A stretch of 8,119 bases of DNA from Flavobacteriales bacterium. GTDB lineage: Bacteria; Bacteroidota; Bacteroidia; Flavobacteriales_D; Parvicellaceae. Under the pieces are notes generated by a model that did not search any database, was not told the DNA's origin, and saw only the letters and a list, made by a program, of their open reading frames with translations. The stretch lies in assembly GCA_026993705.1 (NCBI GenBank), contig JALWSJ010000075.1:1-8119 (forward strand), in the 5' to 3' direction. Below, one piece after another: positions 1-7,245 of this stretch. The position numbers and the translations under genes are program-made. The stretch's first letter is position 1. Every line of letters starts with the position of its first letter.

Positions 1-1
1 A

Positions 2-2329
2 ATCGATACAGAATTAAATCTTATTGACTCGACAGCAAGGCATTTATCATTTTTAACGACGGGTGATTTTCTTAATAAAGTTATTTTTTCCATTCACCCC
101 AATGCCGAAAAACCGGCTTTGTTTGTTTCCTTTCGTGCACCTCAATTTGTTTTTGATTCTATTGTTCGTTCCCTATCGTTTACCTCTGTTGAATCCACCC
201 CATTTTACAAGGGAAAGTCATACTATTTTGCTTATCAAAAACCTTTTGTTCTTATTTCTTCCAATCGTGAATTGCTCAGCGACAGATTTTCCGCTCCTGG
301 AAAAAATCTACCTCAAATAAAAAACTTCAGCAACTTACTTTCTACGAATAGTAAGTACAACAATGCTACTATTTATTTCAATACATCCGGGTTAAAAAAA
401 TTATTGATTCCCATTCTTACCAAAGAAAAAATAGAACAGCTTTCTACATCAACAGGCTGGAGCAGTTACGATGTGATTCTGAAAAACAATGAACTTTTAC
501 TCAATGGAGTTGCCTCTCTAAAAGAAAAACAAAAACCATTTTCTACAGAGCTAATCAATCCCGAATTATTACCTCAATCCATTCAATTTATTGAAGAATA
601 CAGTCTTGACGCATCAAATCCAAAGGTAAAAGACATAGTCGAACAACTAAAAGAGGAGTGCAAATGTGATGCAGTAAATATCTTTATAAAACTTGACCTA
701 CGGCATTTTGCAGAAGTTATCTTTGGGAAGAACAAAAGCAAAAAAGCTTACTATTTTGTCTTTAATGAGAGCGAAAATCCTTTGACAGATGTAGAAAAAA
801 TACTAAAGAAAGACACGCTTACAGAATGGTTTTCAGGCTACACTATAGAAAGGAGTAACAACAGCACTATAAAACGATTGCTTCATCTTTCCGAAGTTTA
901 TGTTACCGCCTACAACAACGTGTTGGTTATCGGAGAACAAAGCACCCTAAAACAAATTTTGTTGGAGTGGAAAAAAGCAGAAATTATCGAAAAAGACGAT
1001 AATTATATCCGTTTTTACAAAAAACTGCTTGCTCAAAAAGCATTTTACAGCTACTATGCATCCGTCACACAAACCTTGAAAAATTTATTTGCTAACATTA
1101 AGCCACAGTACAATAATACACTAAAAGATTTTCAAAATTCGTTAAGCAATTTTAGCGAAATAGCCTTTCAAACCAATCCAATATCCGATTCCATTTTACA
1201 CCAAGTCCTACTTCTCAAAACCGAAACCAAAGCAACCCAAAACTTAGGGAATCAACTTTGGGAAGTTTCACTTAAATATCCCGTAGCAAGAACACCGGAA
1301 CTACTTAAAAATCACAGAAGCAAAACATTGGATATTTTAGTTCAAGACAAAGAAAACACCATTCACTTAATCAACAGTGCGGGCAGAATCAAATGGTCGA
1401 AAAAGTTAGACGGCAAAATCATCGGAAAAGTAAAACAAATCGATATCTTCGGAAACGGCAAATGGCAAATGGTTTTCAACACGGCAAACAAATTATATAT
1501 TTTGGACATCAACGGACATAATGTCGGAAATTTCCCTATCACAATTCCTTCACCGGCAACCGCAGAAGTTACCGTTTTTGACTACGAACATACACATAAT
1601 TTTCGTTTTTGGATTTCTTGCCAAAACAACATTACCTACAATTACAACAAAGAAGCAAAACCCGTAACCGGTTGGTCAAACCCCAAATCAAAAACCAATA
1701 TCACGCTACCGTTTAAACGATTCGTAATCAATGGAAAAGACTATATCTATTCTTTCGATAAACAAGGCAATTGCTACTTTCTCAACCGACGAGGAGAAAC
1801 CATTTATCAACTCAAAAAACCATTAAAAACCACCCGTCAGCAATATTTTTTCCAACGAAGAGCTTCATTTGAAACCTCATCATTCATTTACCCTACCGAT
1901 TCTTTAGCATACATCGAAGATTACACCTTTGCCAACATCGGCACGCACTTCAGGTTAGATTCCACTCAGACCGAAGCTCTCATTAATGTAATGGATATAG
2001 ACAAAGATAATTTTGTTGATTATGTATCCGTCTATCAAAACAAAATAGAGCTTTACGCCACCGACAAAAGCCTGTTGAGGGAGCGTCAATACCTCTATGA
2101 CTTACCCGAAAATTACACCATTATACAAGGGAGCGACCATCATTATTACTTTGTGATATCCAATTCCGAAACCCATACAATTGAAATATTAGACGCCCAT
2201 CTAAACCCCATAACAAGTTACGAAATAGAAGGAAGCCTATACACCATAATCGGAGATTTCAACCACAATGGAAAAACCAATATAGTAACCATTGACGACA
2301 ACAAAGTAAAAGCCTATTACCTCCCTTAA
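2..2329 (+). CDS. Large DUF3352-like / beta-propeller protein of unknown function, 5' partial
   Basis: The reading frame is open from base 2 to a TAA at 2327-2329, giving 775 residues. The true start lies left of the window, and the first possible internal start (TTG at 119) is not convincing because the frame continues upstream in the same style. Roughly residues 1-420 form a mixed alpha/beta region resembling the DUF3352-type proteins of Bacteroidota; that match is from memory and tentative. From about residue 420 the protein is beta-rich with repeating units typical of a propeller: 'IDIFGNGKWQMVF' and 'LYILDINGHNV' near 480-500, 'VMDIDKDNFVDYVSVY' near 663 and 'IIGDFNHNGKTNIVTID' near 750. 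The last two resemble FG-GAP/VCBS calcium-loop units (D-x-[DN]-x-[DN]). No membrane segment is visible in this part; a signal or anchor could lie in the missing N-terminus. It ends 8 nt before repeat element 1. That this is a real gene is near certain; its function is unknown. Confidence 0.85.
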   Translation: MDTELNLIDSTARHLSFLTTGDFLNKVIFSIHPNAEKPALFVSFRAPQFVFDSIVRSLSFTSVESTPFYKGKSYYFAYQKPFVLISSNRELLSDRFSAPGKNLPQIKNFSNLLSTNSKYNNATIYFNTSGLKKLLIPILTKEKIEQLSTSTGWSSYDVILKNNELLLNGVASLKEKQKPFSTELINPELLPQSIQFIEEYSLDASNPKVKDIVEQLKEECKCDAVNIFIKLDLRHFAEVIFGKNKSKKAYYFVFNESENPLTDVEKILKKDTLTEWFSGYTIERSNNSTIKRLLHLSEVYVTAYNNVLVIGEQSTLKQILLEWKKAEIIEKDDNYIRFYKKLLAQKAFYSYYASVTQTLKNLFANIKPQYNNTLKDFQNSLSNFSEIAFQTNPISDSILHQVLLLKTETKATQNLGNQLWEVSLKYPVARTPELLKNHRSKTLDILVQDKENTIHLINSAGRIKWSKKLDGKIIGKVKQIDIFGNGKWQMVFNTANKLYILDINGHNVGNFPITIPSPATAEVTVFDYEHTHNFRFWISCQNNITYNYNKEAKPVTGWSNPKSKTNITLPFKRFVINGKDYIYSFDKQGNCYFLNRRGETIYQLKKPLKTTRQQYFFQRRASFETSSFIYPTDSLAYIEDYTFANIGTHFRLDSTQTEALINVMDIDKDNFVDYVSVYQNKIELYATDKSLLRERQYLYDLPENYTIIQGSDHHYYFVISNSETHTIEILDAHLNPITSYEIEGSLYTIIGDFNHNGKTNIVTIDDNKVKAYYLP

Positions 2330-2345
2330 AATGATTTGGGCGTTC

Positions 2346-2405
2346 CCATTACAGCATAAAAATGTTTTTGCGTTCCAACGCAAAAACATTTTAACGCTGT
2401 AATGG
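2346..2405 (+). terminator. Long near-perfect hairpin of element copy 1, possible terminator or mRNA 3' end
   Basis: The arms 2348-2374 and 2377-2403 are inverted repeats of 27 nt with two mismatches (ATTACAGC at the outer end, GCGTT at the tip) and a tiny apical loop. The stem extends outward through CC (2346-2347) pairing with GG (2404-2405) of the conserved blocks. It lies just after the stop of the upstream plus-strand gene and before the 3' end of the minus-strand kinase gene, so it could end transcription from both sides. The stem is A/T-rich and no clean terminal T-run follows it, so the terminator role is inferred; the hairpin itself is directly visible. Confidence 0.5.
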
Positions 2406-2422
2406 TCGGGCTATCACTACTC

Positions 2423-2462
2423 ACTCTTTTGGTTTGCATATATGCAACAAACCAAAAGGAGT
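2423..2462 (+). repeat. Second hairpin of element copy 1
   Basis: CTTTTGGTTTG (2426-2436) pairs with CAAACCAAAAG (2448-2458) around an 11-nt loop. ACT (2423-2425) can pair with AGT (2460-2462) across a single bulged G. It occupies the variable space between conserved blocks B and C. The corresponding hairpin in copy 2 has a different sequence and shape. Confidence 0.7.
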
Positions 2463-2565
2463 TCAAACACGCCGTTCTATCCCTAACGTGGAATGAAATA
2501 AGTGCAAGAAAGTGTAATTTACAGTTCTTAGACGATGAAAAAATATAAATTAGATATGTATCGTT

Positions 2566-3882
2566 TTACAAGTTCTCATCAAAGCGAAAAGAAGTTCTTG
2601 TTTTTATTTTAGCCCCTAGCTGATTTAGGATGGAAAATAAACCAAAGTATGCTCTGTTGATATAAATGATGTGATGAGAACCTCTTGCTGCTCCGTTTTT
2701 CCGTACATCTTTGCTTTTAGATAGCTCTTCTCCTCTCTGATACACTTTGTTAAAATACGACTCGTCCGAAAAATCAAATTCTTCTACCGTAAACGGATAA
2801 ATCAACAAATGAAGGGTTTCCTTAAATAAAGGAAAGAAGAAATCTTTTGCTTCTTGCGTGTCGTCTTTGTATAAAAACTCTAAGAAGTAAAACAAATCCT
2901 CCAGTTTTTCATCATTGTTAAAATACTCAGGGTTGATGAGCTGAAAATAACGGCGATAAAAATCATAAGGGATTCTTTTTATACAGCCGAAATCCAAAAC
3001 ACCTAATGTACCGTCTTCTCGGAATAAAAAATTACCGGGGTGAGGGTCGGCGTGTATCATTTGCAGGTTATTGACGTGAAAATCGTACATGTCCCACAAT
3101 TTTTGCCCTAACAAATTTCTAAGTTCTTGCGAAGGATTGGTTTTTAGAAATGCATCGAGATGTAAACCCTCCAACCAATCCATGGTTAAAATTCTACTTC
3201 CCGAATAGTCGGGATAATATTTTGGAAAAAAAACGCCTTCCAAAGCTGCACTGGCTTCACTAATTTCTATGGATTGTTTTAACTCTAGCACATAATCGGT
3301 TTCTTCGAGTAATTTTTGTTCCACTTCCTTAAAGTAATGGCGGACTTCTTTTTCTTTCAGTCCTAACATTTTCATCGCAATAGGTTTGACCATTGTTAAA
3401 TCCGAATGAACACTGTCCGCAACACCCGGATATTGAACTTTTACGGCTAACTTTTTATCGTCTTTAGTAGCCAAATGTACTTGCCCTATTGATGCGGCAT
3501 TTACAGCTTTTTTTGAAAAAGTATCAAAAATATCGTTAGGAGATTTACCAAACTCTTGACGAAAGGTTTTTACCACCAAGGGAAATGAAAGCGGAGGTGC
3601 ACTGTACTGTGCCAATGTGAATTTTTCTATCATTGCTTTTGGTAAGGTGTTTTTGTCCATGCTCATAATTTGAGCAACTTTTAAGGCACTTCCTTTCAAT
3701 TCGCTTAATGATTGATAAATATCATCGGCGTTGTCTTTGTCCAATTGTTCTTTTGCATTTTTGTCGCCCATAGCAGATTTTGCATAATACTTTGCATAGT
3801 TACCGCCTAACTTTGCTCCGGTAGCGATTAATTTTGCCGCTCGCTTGACTTTACCGGTGGATATTTTTTTCTGTTCTTTCAT
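2566..3882 (-). CDS. ABC1/UbiB/AarF-family atypical protein kinase-like protein
   Basis: The protein has 438 residues, close to the 430-450 of the shorter bacterial members. Family hallmarks appear in order. The N-terminal signature region 'ELKGSALKVAQIMS' (61-74) corresponds to the KxGQ motif but reads K68-V-A-Q71. The Ala-rich loop 'NAASIGQVH' (128-136) replaces the Gly-rich loop of ordinary kinases, and the ATP-binding lysine is K148 in 'AVKVQYPG'. The acidic helix 'EETDYVLELK' is at 193-202, the catalytic loop 'HADPHPGN' at 277-284 and the metal-binding 'DFG' at 297-299. UbiB/COQ8 relatives support ubiquinone and other isoprenoid-lipid metabolism, apparently as ATPases; in a menaquinone-using bacteroidete the substrate is unknown. 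No obvious C-terminal membrane pair is seen, unlike E. coli UbiB. The start is the ATG at 3880-3882 behind an A/T-rich leader with no Shine-Dalgarno. It is monocistronic here and divergent from the lipoprotein gene. The family call is secure; the specific role is not. Confidence 0.93.
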   Translation of the reverse strand: MKEQKKISTGKVKRAAKLIATGAKLGGNYAKYYAKSAMGDKNAKEQLDKDNADDIYQSLSELKGSALKVAQIMSMDKNTLPKAMIEKFTLAQYSAPPLSFPLVVKTFRQEFGKSPNDIFDTFSKKAVNAASIGQVHLATKDDKKLAVKVQYPGVADSVHSDLTMVKPIAMKMLGLKEKEVRHYFKEVEQKLLEETDYVLELKQSIEISEASAALEGVFFPKYYPDYSGSRILTMDWLEGLHLDAFLKTNPSQELRNLLGQKLWDMYDFHVNNLQMIHADPHPGNFLFREDGTLGVLDFGCIKRIPYDFYRRYFQLINPEYFNNDEKLEDLFYFLEFLYKDDTQEAKDFFFPLFKETLHLLIYPFTVEEFDFSDESYFNKVYQRGEELSKSKDVRKNGAARGSHHIIYINRAYFGLFSILNQLGAKIKTRTSFRFDENL

Positions 3883-4010
3883 TATGCATCTAATATACTC
3901 AATTTTTACTTTGGTTACGAAGAGTTGAGGCTATTTATTGCCTGAATATGTTCTAAACTTTGTTTTTTAAGGTTAAACTATTATTTTGTGTTGGAAAAAT
4001 GAAAAGCGGT

Positions 4011-4041
4011 TTTGTTATATGAAAAATTGTATGTATTCTTG
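4011..4041 (+). promoter_or_regulatory. Candidate Bacteroidota-type promoter for the solute-binding lipoprotein gene
   Basis: TTTG at 4011-4014 and TATTCTTG at 4034-4041 are separated by 19 nt. This matches the bacteroidete -33/-7 pattern (TTTG, spacer of about 19-21, TAnnTTTG) with one mismatch in the -7 box. A transcript would start near 4048, about 16 nt before the ATG at 4064. The rest of the 181-bp divergent gap 3883-4063 is A/T-rich; I found no convincing promoter for the kinase gene on the other strand and no clear operator. Confidence 0.35.
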
Positions 4042-4063
4042 TAGTTGTATTTTTTGATAATTT

Positions 4064-5842
4064 ATGAAACATTCAATCGTAATATATTTTCTGTTTTTTC
4101 TCTTTATGTTGAGTTGTCAAAATGACACTGAACATTCAGGAAAAGAAGAGCAAAACAACAAAAGGGAAATCAAAGGTTCTAAGGCTGTTTATGGTAAACG
4201 ACTTACGCTTGCCGTCAGTAAAAAGAAGACCACTTTTTTTCCTTTGGATATTATCGATGCTTCTTCATCGAAAATAGTTTCACAAATTCACGATGGATTG
4301 GTTCGTTTTGACGCTGAAGATCTTTCTGTTCTTCCTGCCATTGCAAAAGATTGGGAGACAAATGAAGAGCAAACGGAATATACATTCTTTTTAAGAAATG
4401 ATGTTTATTTTCATGATGATTCATGTTTTACGAATGCCAAAGGGAGAAAAGTTGCCGCTAGTGATTTTAAATATTCTTTTGAATTGTTGAGTAGGAAGGA
4501 TTTCTCTCATGGATTTAATACTTTATTTAAAGACAGATTGCAAGGGGCTAATGATTTTTATGAAGGAAAAACCAACTCAATTTCCGGAATAAAAGTGATA
4601 AACGACAGCACTTTAGTATTAAAACTTACAAAACCAAGTAATTCTTTTATTTACGGTTTAGCGGATGTGCCGGCTTCGGTTATTGCAAAAGAGGCTTATG
4701 AAAAATATGGTAAAGATAGTAAAGTTGGAACCGGTCCTTTTGTCTTTCATTCACTAAATGATAAAGGAGATATTTTGCTAACTTATAACCCTAATTATTA
4801 CCTAAAAGATCAAGAAGGCAATCGGTTACCTTACTTAGATACAATTGAATTTAAGTATGTTTCAAGCAAAATGAAAGAGTTAAAGGCTTTTGAAAGAGGG
4901 GAACTTTCCCTTATACATGGGCTACCGGCATCTAAAATAGCTTCTGTAATTTCAGATAATATAGTTAATTTCAATAAGATTCCACCCAAAACAATTTTGG
5001 ACAGGAAACCGGAAATGGGAGTAGATTACTATGAGTTTAATCTTACTCGCCCTCCGTTTAACAATAAATTGGTTCGTCAAGCATTTGCTTACGCTATTGA
5101 TAAAAATAAAATCTCTACTACAATTATTAAAGGGCAGGGTACGGTTGCTAAGCATGGTATCACACCTAAGATACCGACCTTTAACGGGTATGATTTTGAT
5201 GTTTTGGAAGGCTATACTTTTAACCCTGAAAAAGCAAAAAAGTTACTTGCTCAAGCCGGTTATCCTAACGGAAAAAACTTTCCTTACACTCGCCTGGAAG
5301 TAAATCGAGATAATGGGTTGCACCGAGCTGTGGCAAATGAGATAATCAGCCAATTAAAACAGGTTCTTAATGTCAATATAGAGTTAGATCAAGTTCCTTT
5401 TAAAGAAAAGCTTGAACACTCAAAGTATGCAAAGGCTGAAATGTTTCGTTCGGGGTGGGTCGCTGACTTTCCTTCGCCGGAATCATTTTTGAGTATCTGC
5501 TATGGAGCAAATGTACCAAAAAGTTTAGACGAACCTTCTTACCCGAATACGACACGTTATCAAAACCCTGTTTATGATTCTTTGTTTAGAATGGGGCAGA
5601 CGGCTAAAACAAAGAAGGAAAGTTATAATTACTTAGTTCAAGCTGAAAAAATATTACTGGAAGATGTTCCTGTTCTTCCTTTGTGGTACAATGAGGATTA
5701 TTATTTAAGACAGGCTTATGTAAGAAACTTTAACTATAATCCAATGGAGTATTATGATTTGAGTATCGTTTACATAAAACCTTTAACAAAGGAAGAGGTG
5801 CTTGAACAACAAAAGAAAGATAATTTTCAAGAAGGGTTGTAG
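4064..5842 (+). CDS. Extracytoplasmic solute-binding lipoprotein, oligopeptide/dipeptide family (SBP_bac_5)
   Basis: This 592-residue protein would bind small peptides or similar solutes for an ABC importer. The N-terminus is a lipoprotein signal: a hydrophobic stretch, residues 5-17, ending in M-L-S-C with the lipidated cysteine at C18. A charged, low-complexity linker follows to about residue 45. The remainder matches the DppA/OppA fold: 'DGLVRFDAEDLSVLPAIAKDW' near 77-97, 'ASDFKYSFELL' near 137-147, 'GTGPFVFHSLNDKGDILLTYN' style near 222, 'FNNKLVRQAFAYAIDKNKI' near 331, 'NPEKAKKLLAQAGYPNG' near 387-403 and 'RSGWVADFPSPESFL' near 463. It is slightly longer than the usual 520-550, mainly because of the linker and a short charged tail. 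No permease or ATPase gene lies beside it, so any transporter partner is elsewhere. It converges on the deoxynucleoside kinase gene with only 7 nt between stops. The ligand cannot be read from sequence. Confidence 0.93.
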   Translation: MKHSIVIYFLFFLFMLSCQNDTEHSGKEEQNNKREIKGSKAVYGKRLTLAVSKKKTTFFPLDIIDASSSKIVSQIHDGLVRFDAEDLSVLPAIAKDWETNEEQTEYTFFLRNDVYFHDDSCFTNAKGRKVAASDFKYSFELLSRKDFSHGFNTLFKDRLQGANDFYEGKTNSISGIKVINDSTLVLKLTKPSNSFIYGLADVPASVIAKEAYEKYGKDSKVGTGPFVFHSLNDKGDILLTYNPNYYLKDQEGNRLPYLDTIEFKYVSSKMKELKAFERGELSLIHGLPASKIASVISDNIVNFNKIPPKTILDRKPEMGVDYYEFNLTRPPFNNKLVRQAFAYAIDKNKISTTIIKGQGTVAKHGITPKIPTFNGYDFDVLEGYTFNPEKAKKLLAQAGYPNGKNFPYTRLEVNRDNGLHRAVANEIISQLKQVLNVNIELDQVPFKEKLEHSKYAKAEMFRSGWVADFPSPESFLSICYGANVPKSLDEPSYPNTTRYQNPVYDSLFRMGQTAKTKKESYNYLVQAEKILLEDVPVLPLWYNEDYYLRQAYVRNFNYNPMEYYDLSIVYIKPLTKEEVLEQQKKDNFQEGL

Positions 5843-5849
5843 TTTTTAG

Positions 5850-6488
5850 TTATACCTTTTCGAGATTCAACTCAATTTTACGGACTCTGTTTTCGTAGTT
5901 GGTATTTAATACTTCCTTAAAACGTTTTTGTAGTTTTTCTTTTTGATTCATATCTATTTCTTCTGCGTCAATCATTAGTACGGGATAACCTTGTTGTTGC
6001 TTTAGAAAATCTTTGTAGGCATCCTCTACTTTTTGAAGGTATTCATGTGATATTCCTGTTTCGTATTCTCGCCCTCTTTGTAATATGTTTTCTTTTAGCT
6101 TTGAAACCGGACGATTTAAATAAATCATTAGATCGGGTTGAGGTAATGTTTTGTAAAGAGAATATACCAATTGTTCGACTAATAGATAATCTGCTTTTTC
6201 TAAGTTCATTTTTGAAAAAATCAAACTTTTGGTTGGTGTGTAATCGCTGATGATTAAGTCGTGTTTGCCCTTGTGAAATAGGAATAACTGTTTACTTCTG
6301 TCTAAAATAAATTGGACTTCTGCATGTAATATAAAATCTTTGTTTTTATAAAATTCTTTTAGGAAATCATTTTCCTCAAATTCTTCCAATAATAAGTAGG
6401 TGTTGAAGCTCTTTGAAAGAAAAGTAGCTAAGGTTGTCTTGCCTGCACCGATATTACCTTCTATTATGATATGTTTATATTTTAACAT
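5850..6488 (-). CDS. Deoxynucleoside kinase (dNK family)
   Basis: The product (212 residues) would phosphorylate deoxynucleosides to monophosphates with ATP, for nucleotide salvage in the cytoplasm. The P-loop 'GNIGAGKTT' is at 11-19, followed by 'LLEEFEEN' (33-40), where a family glutamate contacts the substrate. 'Q59' and 'DRS' lie on the next helix, and 'SDYTPTKSLIFSK' (81-93) sits where animal and Drosophila dNKs have the (E/D)RS motif. The LID arginines are in 'LQRGREYETGI' (136-146). Length is typical of bacterial dAdo/dGuo kinases (200-220). The base preference (dA, dG, dC) cannot be assigned. Its ATG at 6486-6488 lies inside the end of folK, a 14-nt overlap that implies one mRNA and coupled translation; the pairing with folK fits bacteroidete genomes, where I recall the two also occurring as a fusion. 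No terminator hairpin is visible after its stop. Confidence 0.93.
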   Translation of the reverse strand: MLKYKHIIIEGNIGAGKTTLATFLSKSFNTYLLLEEFEENDFLKEFYKNKDFILHAEVQFILDRSKQLFLFHKGKHDLIISDYTPTKSLIFSKMNLEKADYLLVEQLVYSLYKTLPQPDLMIYLNRPVSKLKENILQRGREYETGISHEYLQKVEDAYKDFLKQQQGYPVLMIDAEEIDMNQKEKLQKRFKEVLNTNYENRVRKIELNLEKV

Positions 6489-6972
6489 TTGTCTTTACTA
6501 CTTTTTCGGGATTAGAATGAAGAATGTCTAATAATTCCTTTGTGGTTTTTTGTTGGGAGGGCACTTTGATATTTGGTGCTATTTCAGCTACGGGAAGTAA
6601 GCAAAATTTTCTTTCAGCCATTCTGGGATGTGGTACTGTTAATCGTTTTGTTTGTATGCTATTTTCTTCTATTAAGATGATGTCTATATCTATGGGACGG
6701 TCGGTGTAACGAATAGAAGGGGTTCGTTCTCTGCCTAAGATGGTTTCTACACGTAGGCATGTGTCTAATAGCTCTAAAGGAGGCATAAAAAACTCTATTT
6801 CAATAGCAAGGTTCAAGTATGGATTTGAGGATTCGTATCCGATGGCTTCACTTTCGTAAACGCTTGATTGTTTTCTTTTTTTTATTTTGTTTTTTTCGAG
6901 CAATTCTATTGCGTTTTGTAGATATTGAATACGGTTTCCTAAATTACTTCCTAACAATAAGATTGCTTTCAT
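6475..6972 (-). CDS. folK: 6-hydroxymethyl-7,8-dihydropterin pyrophosphokinase (HPPK)
   Basis: HPPK transfers pyrophosphate from ATP to 6-hydroxymethyl-7,8-dihydropterin, the step before dihydropteroate synthase in folate synthesis. From the ATG at 6970-6972 the protein has 165 residues, close to the usual 160. An upstream in-frame TTG at 6976-6978 would add only two residues and is less likely, because 'MKAILLLGSNLGNR' begins as family members normally do. Hallmarks are 'LGSNLGNR' (7-14), 'SSVYESEAIGYESSNPYLNLAIEIE' region (36-60) for pterin binding, 'ETILGRERT' (76-84) and the signature 'YTDRPIDIDIIL' (89-100), whose D95 and D97 match the two magnesium-binding aspartates of the E. coli enzyme. 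'VPHPRMAERKFCLLPVAEIAP' follows near 114-134. It is the first gene of a two-gene operon with the deoxynucleoside kinase, overlapping it by 14 nt. Confidence 0.95.
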   Translation of the reverse strand: MKAILLLGSNLGNRIQYLQNAIELLEKNKIKKRKQSSVYESEAIGYESSNPYLNLAIEIEFFMPPLELLDTCLRVETILGRERTPSIRYTDRPIDIDIILIEENSIQTKRLTVPHPRMAERKFCLLPVAEIAPNIKVPSQQKTTKELLDILHSNPEKVVKTNVKI

Positions 6973-7019
6973 GCTCAAGGTGTTGGTCTTTTATTTCTCT
7001 TAAAATGGTAAGTGTATTG

Positions 7020-7027
7020 CAAAATTA
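7020..7027 (-). promoter_or_regulatory. Candidate -7 box for the folK-dnk operon
   Basis: Read on the minus strand, TAATTTTG matches the Bacteroidota -7 consensus TAnnTTTG exactly. Initiation near 7012 would give a leader of about 40 nt before the folK ATG at 6972, ending in an A-rich stretch (AGAGAAATAAAAG) as is usual where Shine-Dalgarno is not used. The -33 side is weak (TTC at about the right 21-nt spacing). The stretch 7028-7178 upstream is A/T-rich and I see no other feature in it. Confidence 0.45.
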
Positions 7028-7245
7028 CATTTTCAACTTCTATTGAGTGAAGTTTTATCAAAAAGAAATTAGTTTTTGGAGCATTTTGAAATATCCGAGT
7101 TTTATTCGAACGTTTTATTTTATGAAATATTTACATAATTAGGCTAGATAAATTTTTTCTTATCGAGTGCTATGCAAAATTTTTATTCGTTGTCTAAGAA
7201 ACTAAAACTCACTTTCTATGCACTCATTCTACTTGCGTTAGGGAT

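Larger units (their letters stand above)
2338..2544 (+). repeat. Structured repeat element, copy 1 (three conserved blocks, two hairpins, conserved tail)
   Basis: Block A GGGCGTTCCC is at 2338-2347, block B GGTCGGGCTATC at 2404-2415 and block C GCCGTTCTATCCCTAACGT at 2471-2489. A hairpin lies between A and B (2348-2403) and another between B and C (2423-2462). A tail (about 2490-2544) containing AGTGCA, AGAAAGTG and CTTAGAC follows. The same blocks and tail occur on the minus strand at 7179-7475. The element starts 8 nt after the stop of the upstream gene and ends about 20 nt from the 3' end of the convergent kinase gene, so it fills this intergenic gap. The 3' CC of block A pairs with the 5' GG of block B and extends the first stem in both copies. 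I have an impression that similar blocks recur in Bacteroidota genomes, but I cannot verify it here. Function is unknown: REP-like mobile repeat, 3'UTR structure and non-coding RNA are all possible. Confidence 0.85.

Noticed and set aside
63..320. 85-codon plus-strand ORF rich in Leu, Phe and Pro
   Set aside because: It overlaps, in another frame, the long propeller-protein reading frame that continues through the left edge; its hydrophobic look follows from the T-rich sequence.
5840..5852. Possible terminator between the convergent lipoprotein and kinase genes
   Set aside because: Only 7 nt separate the stops and no inverted repeat is visible there.
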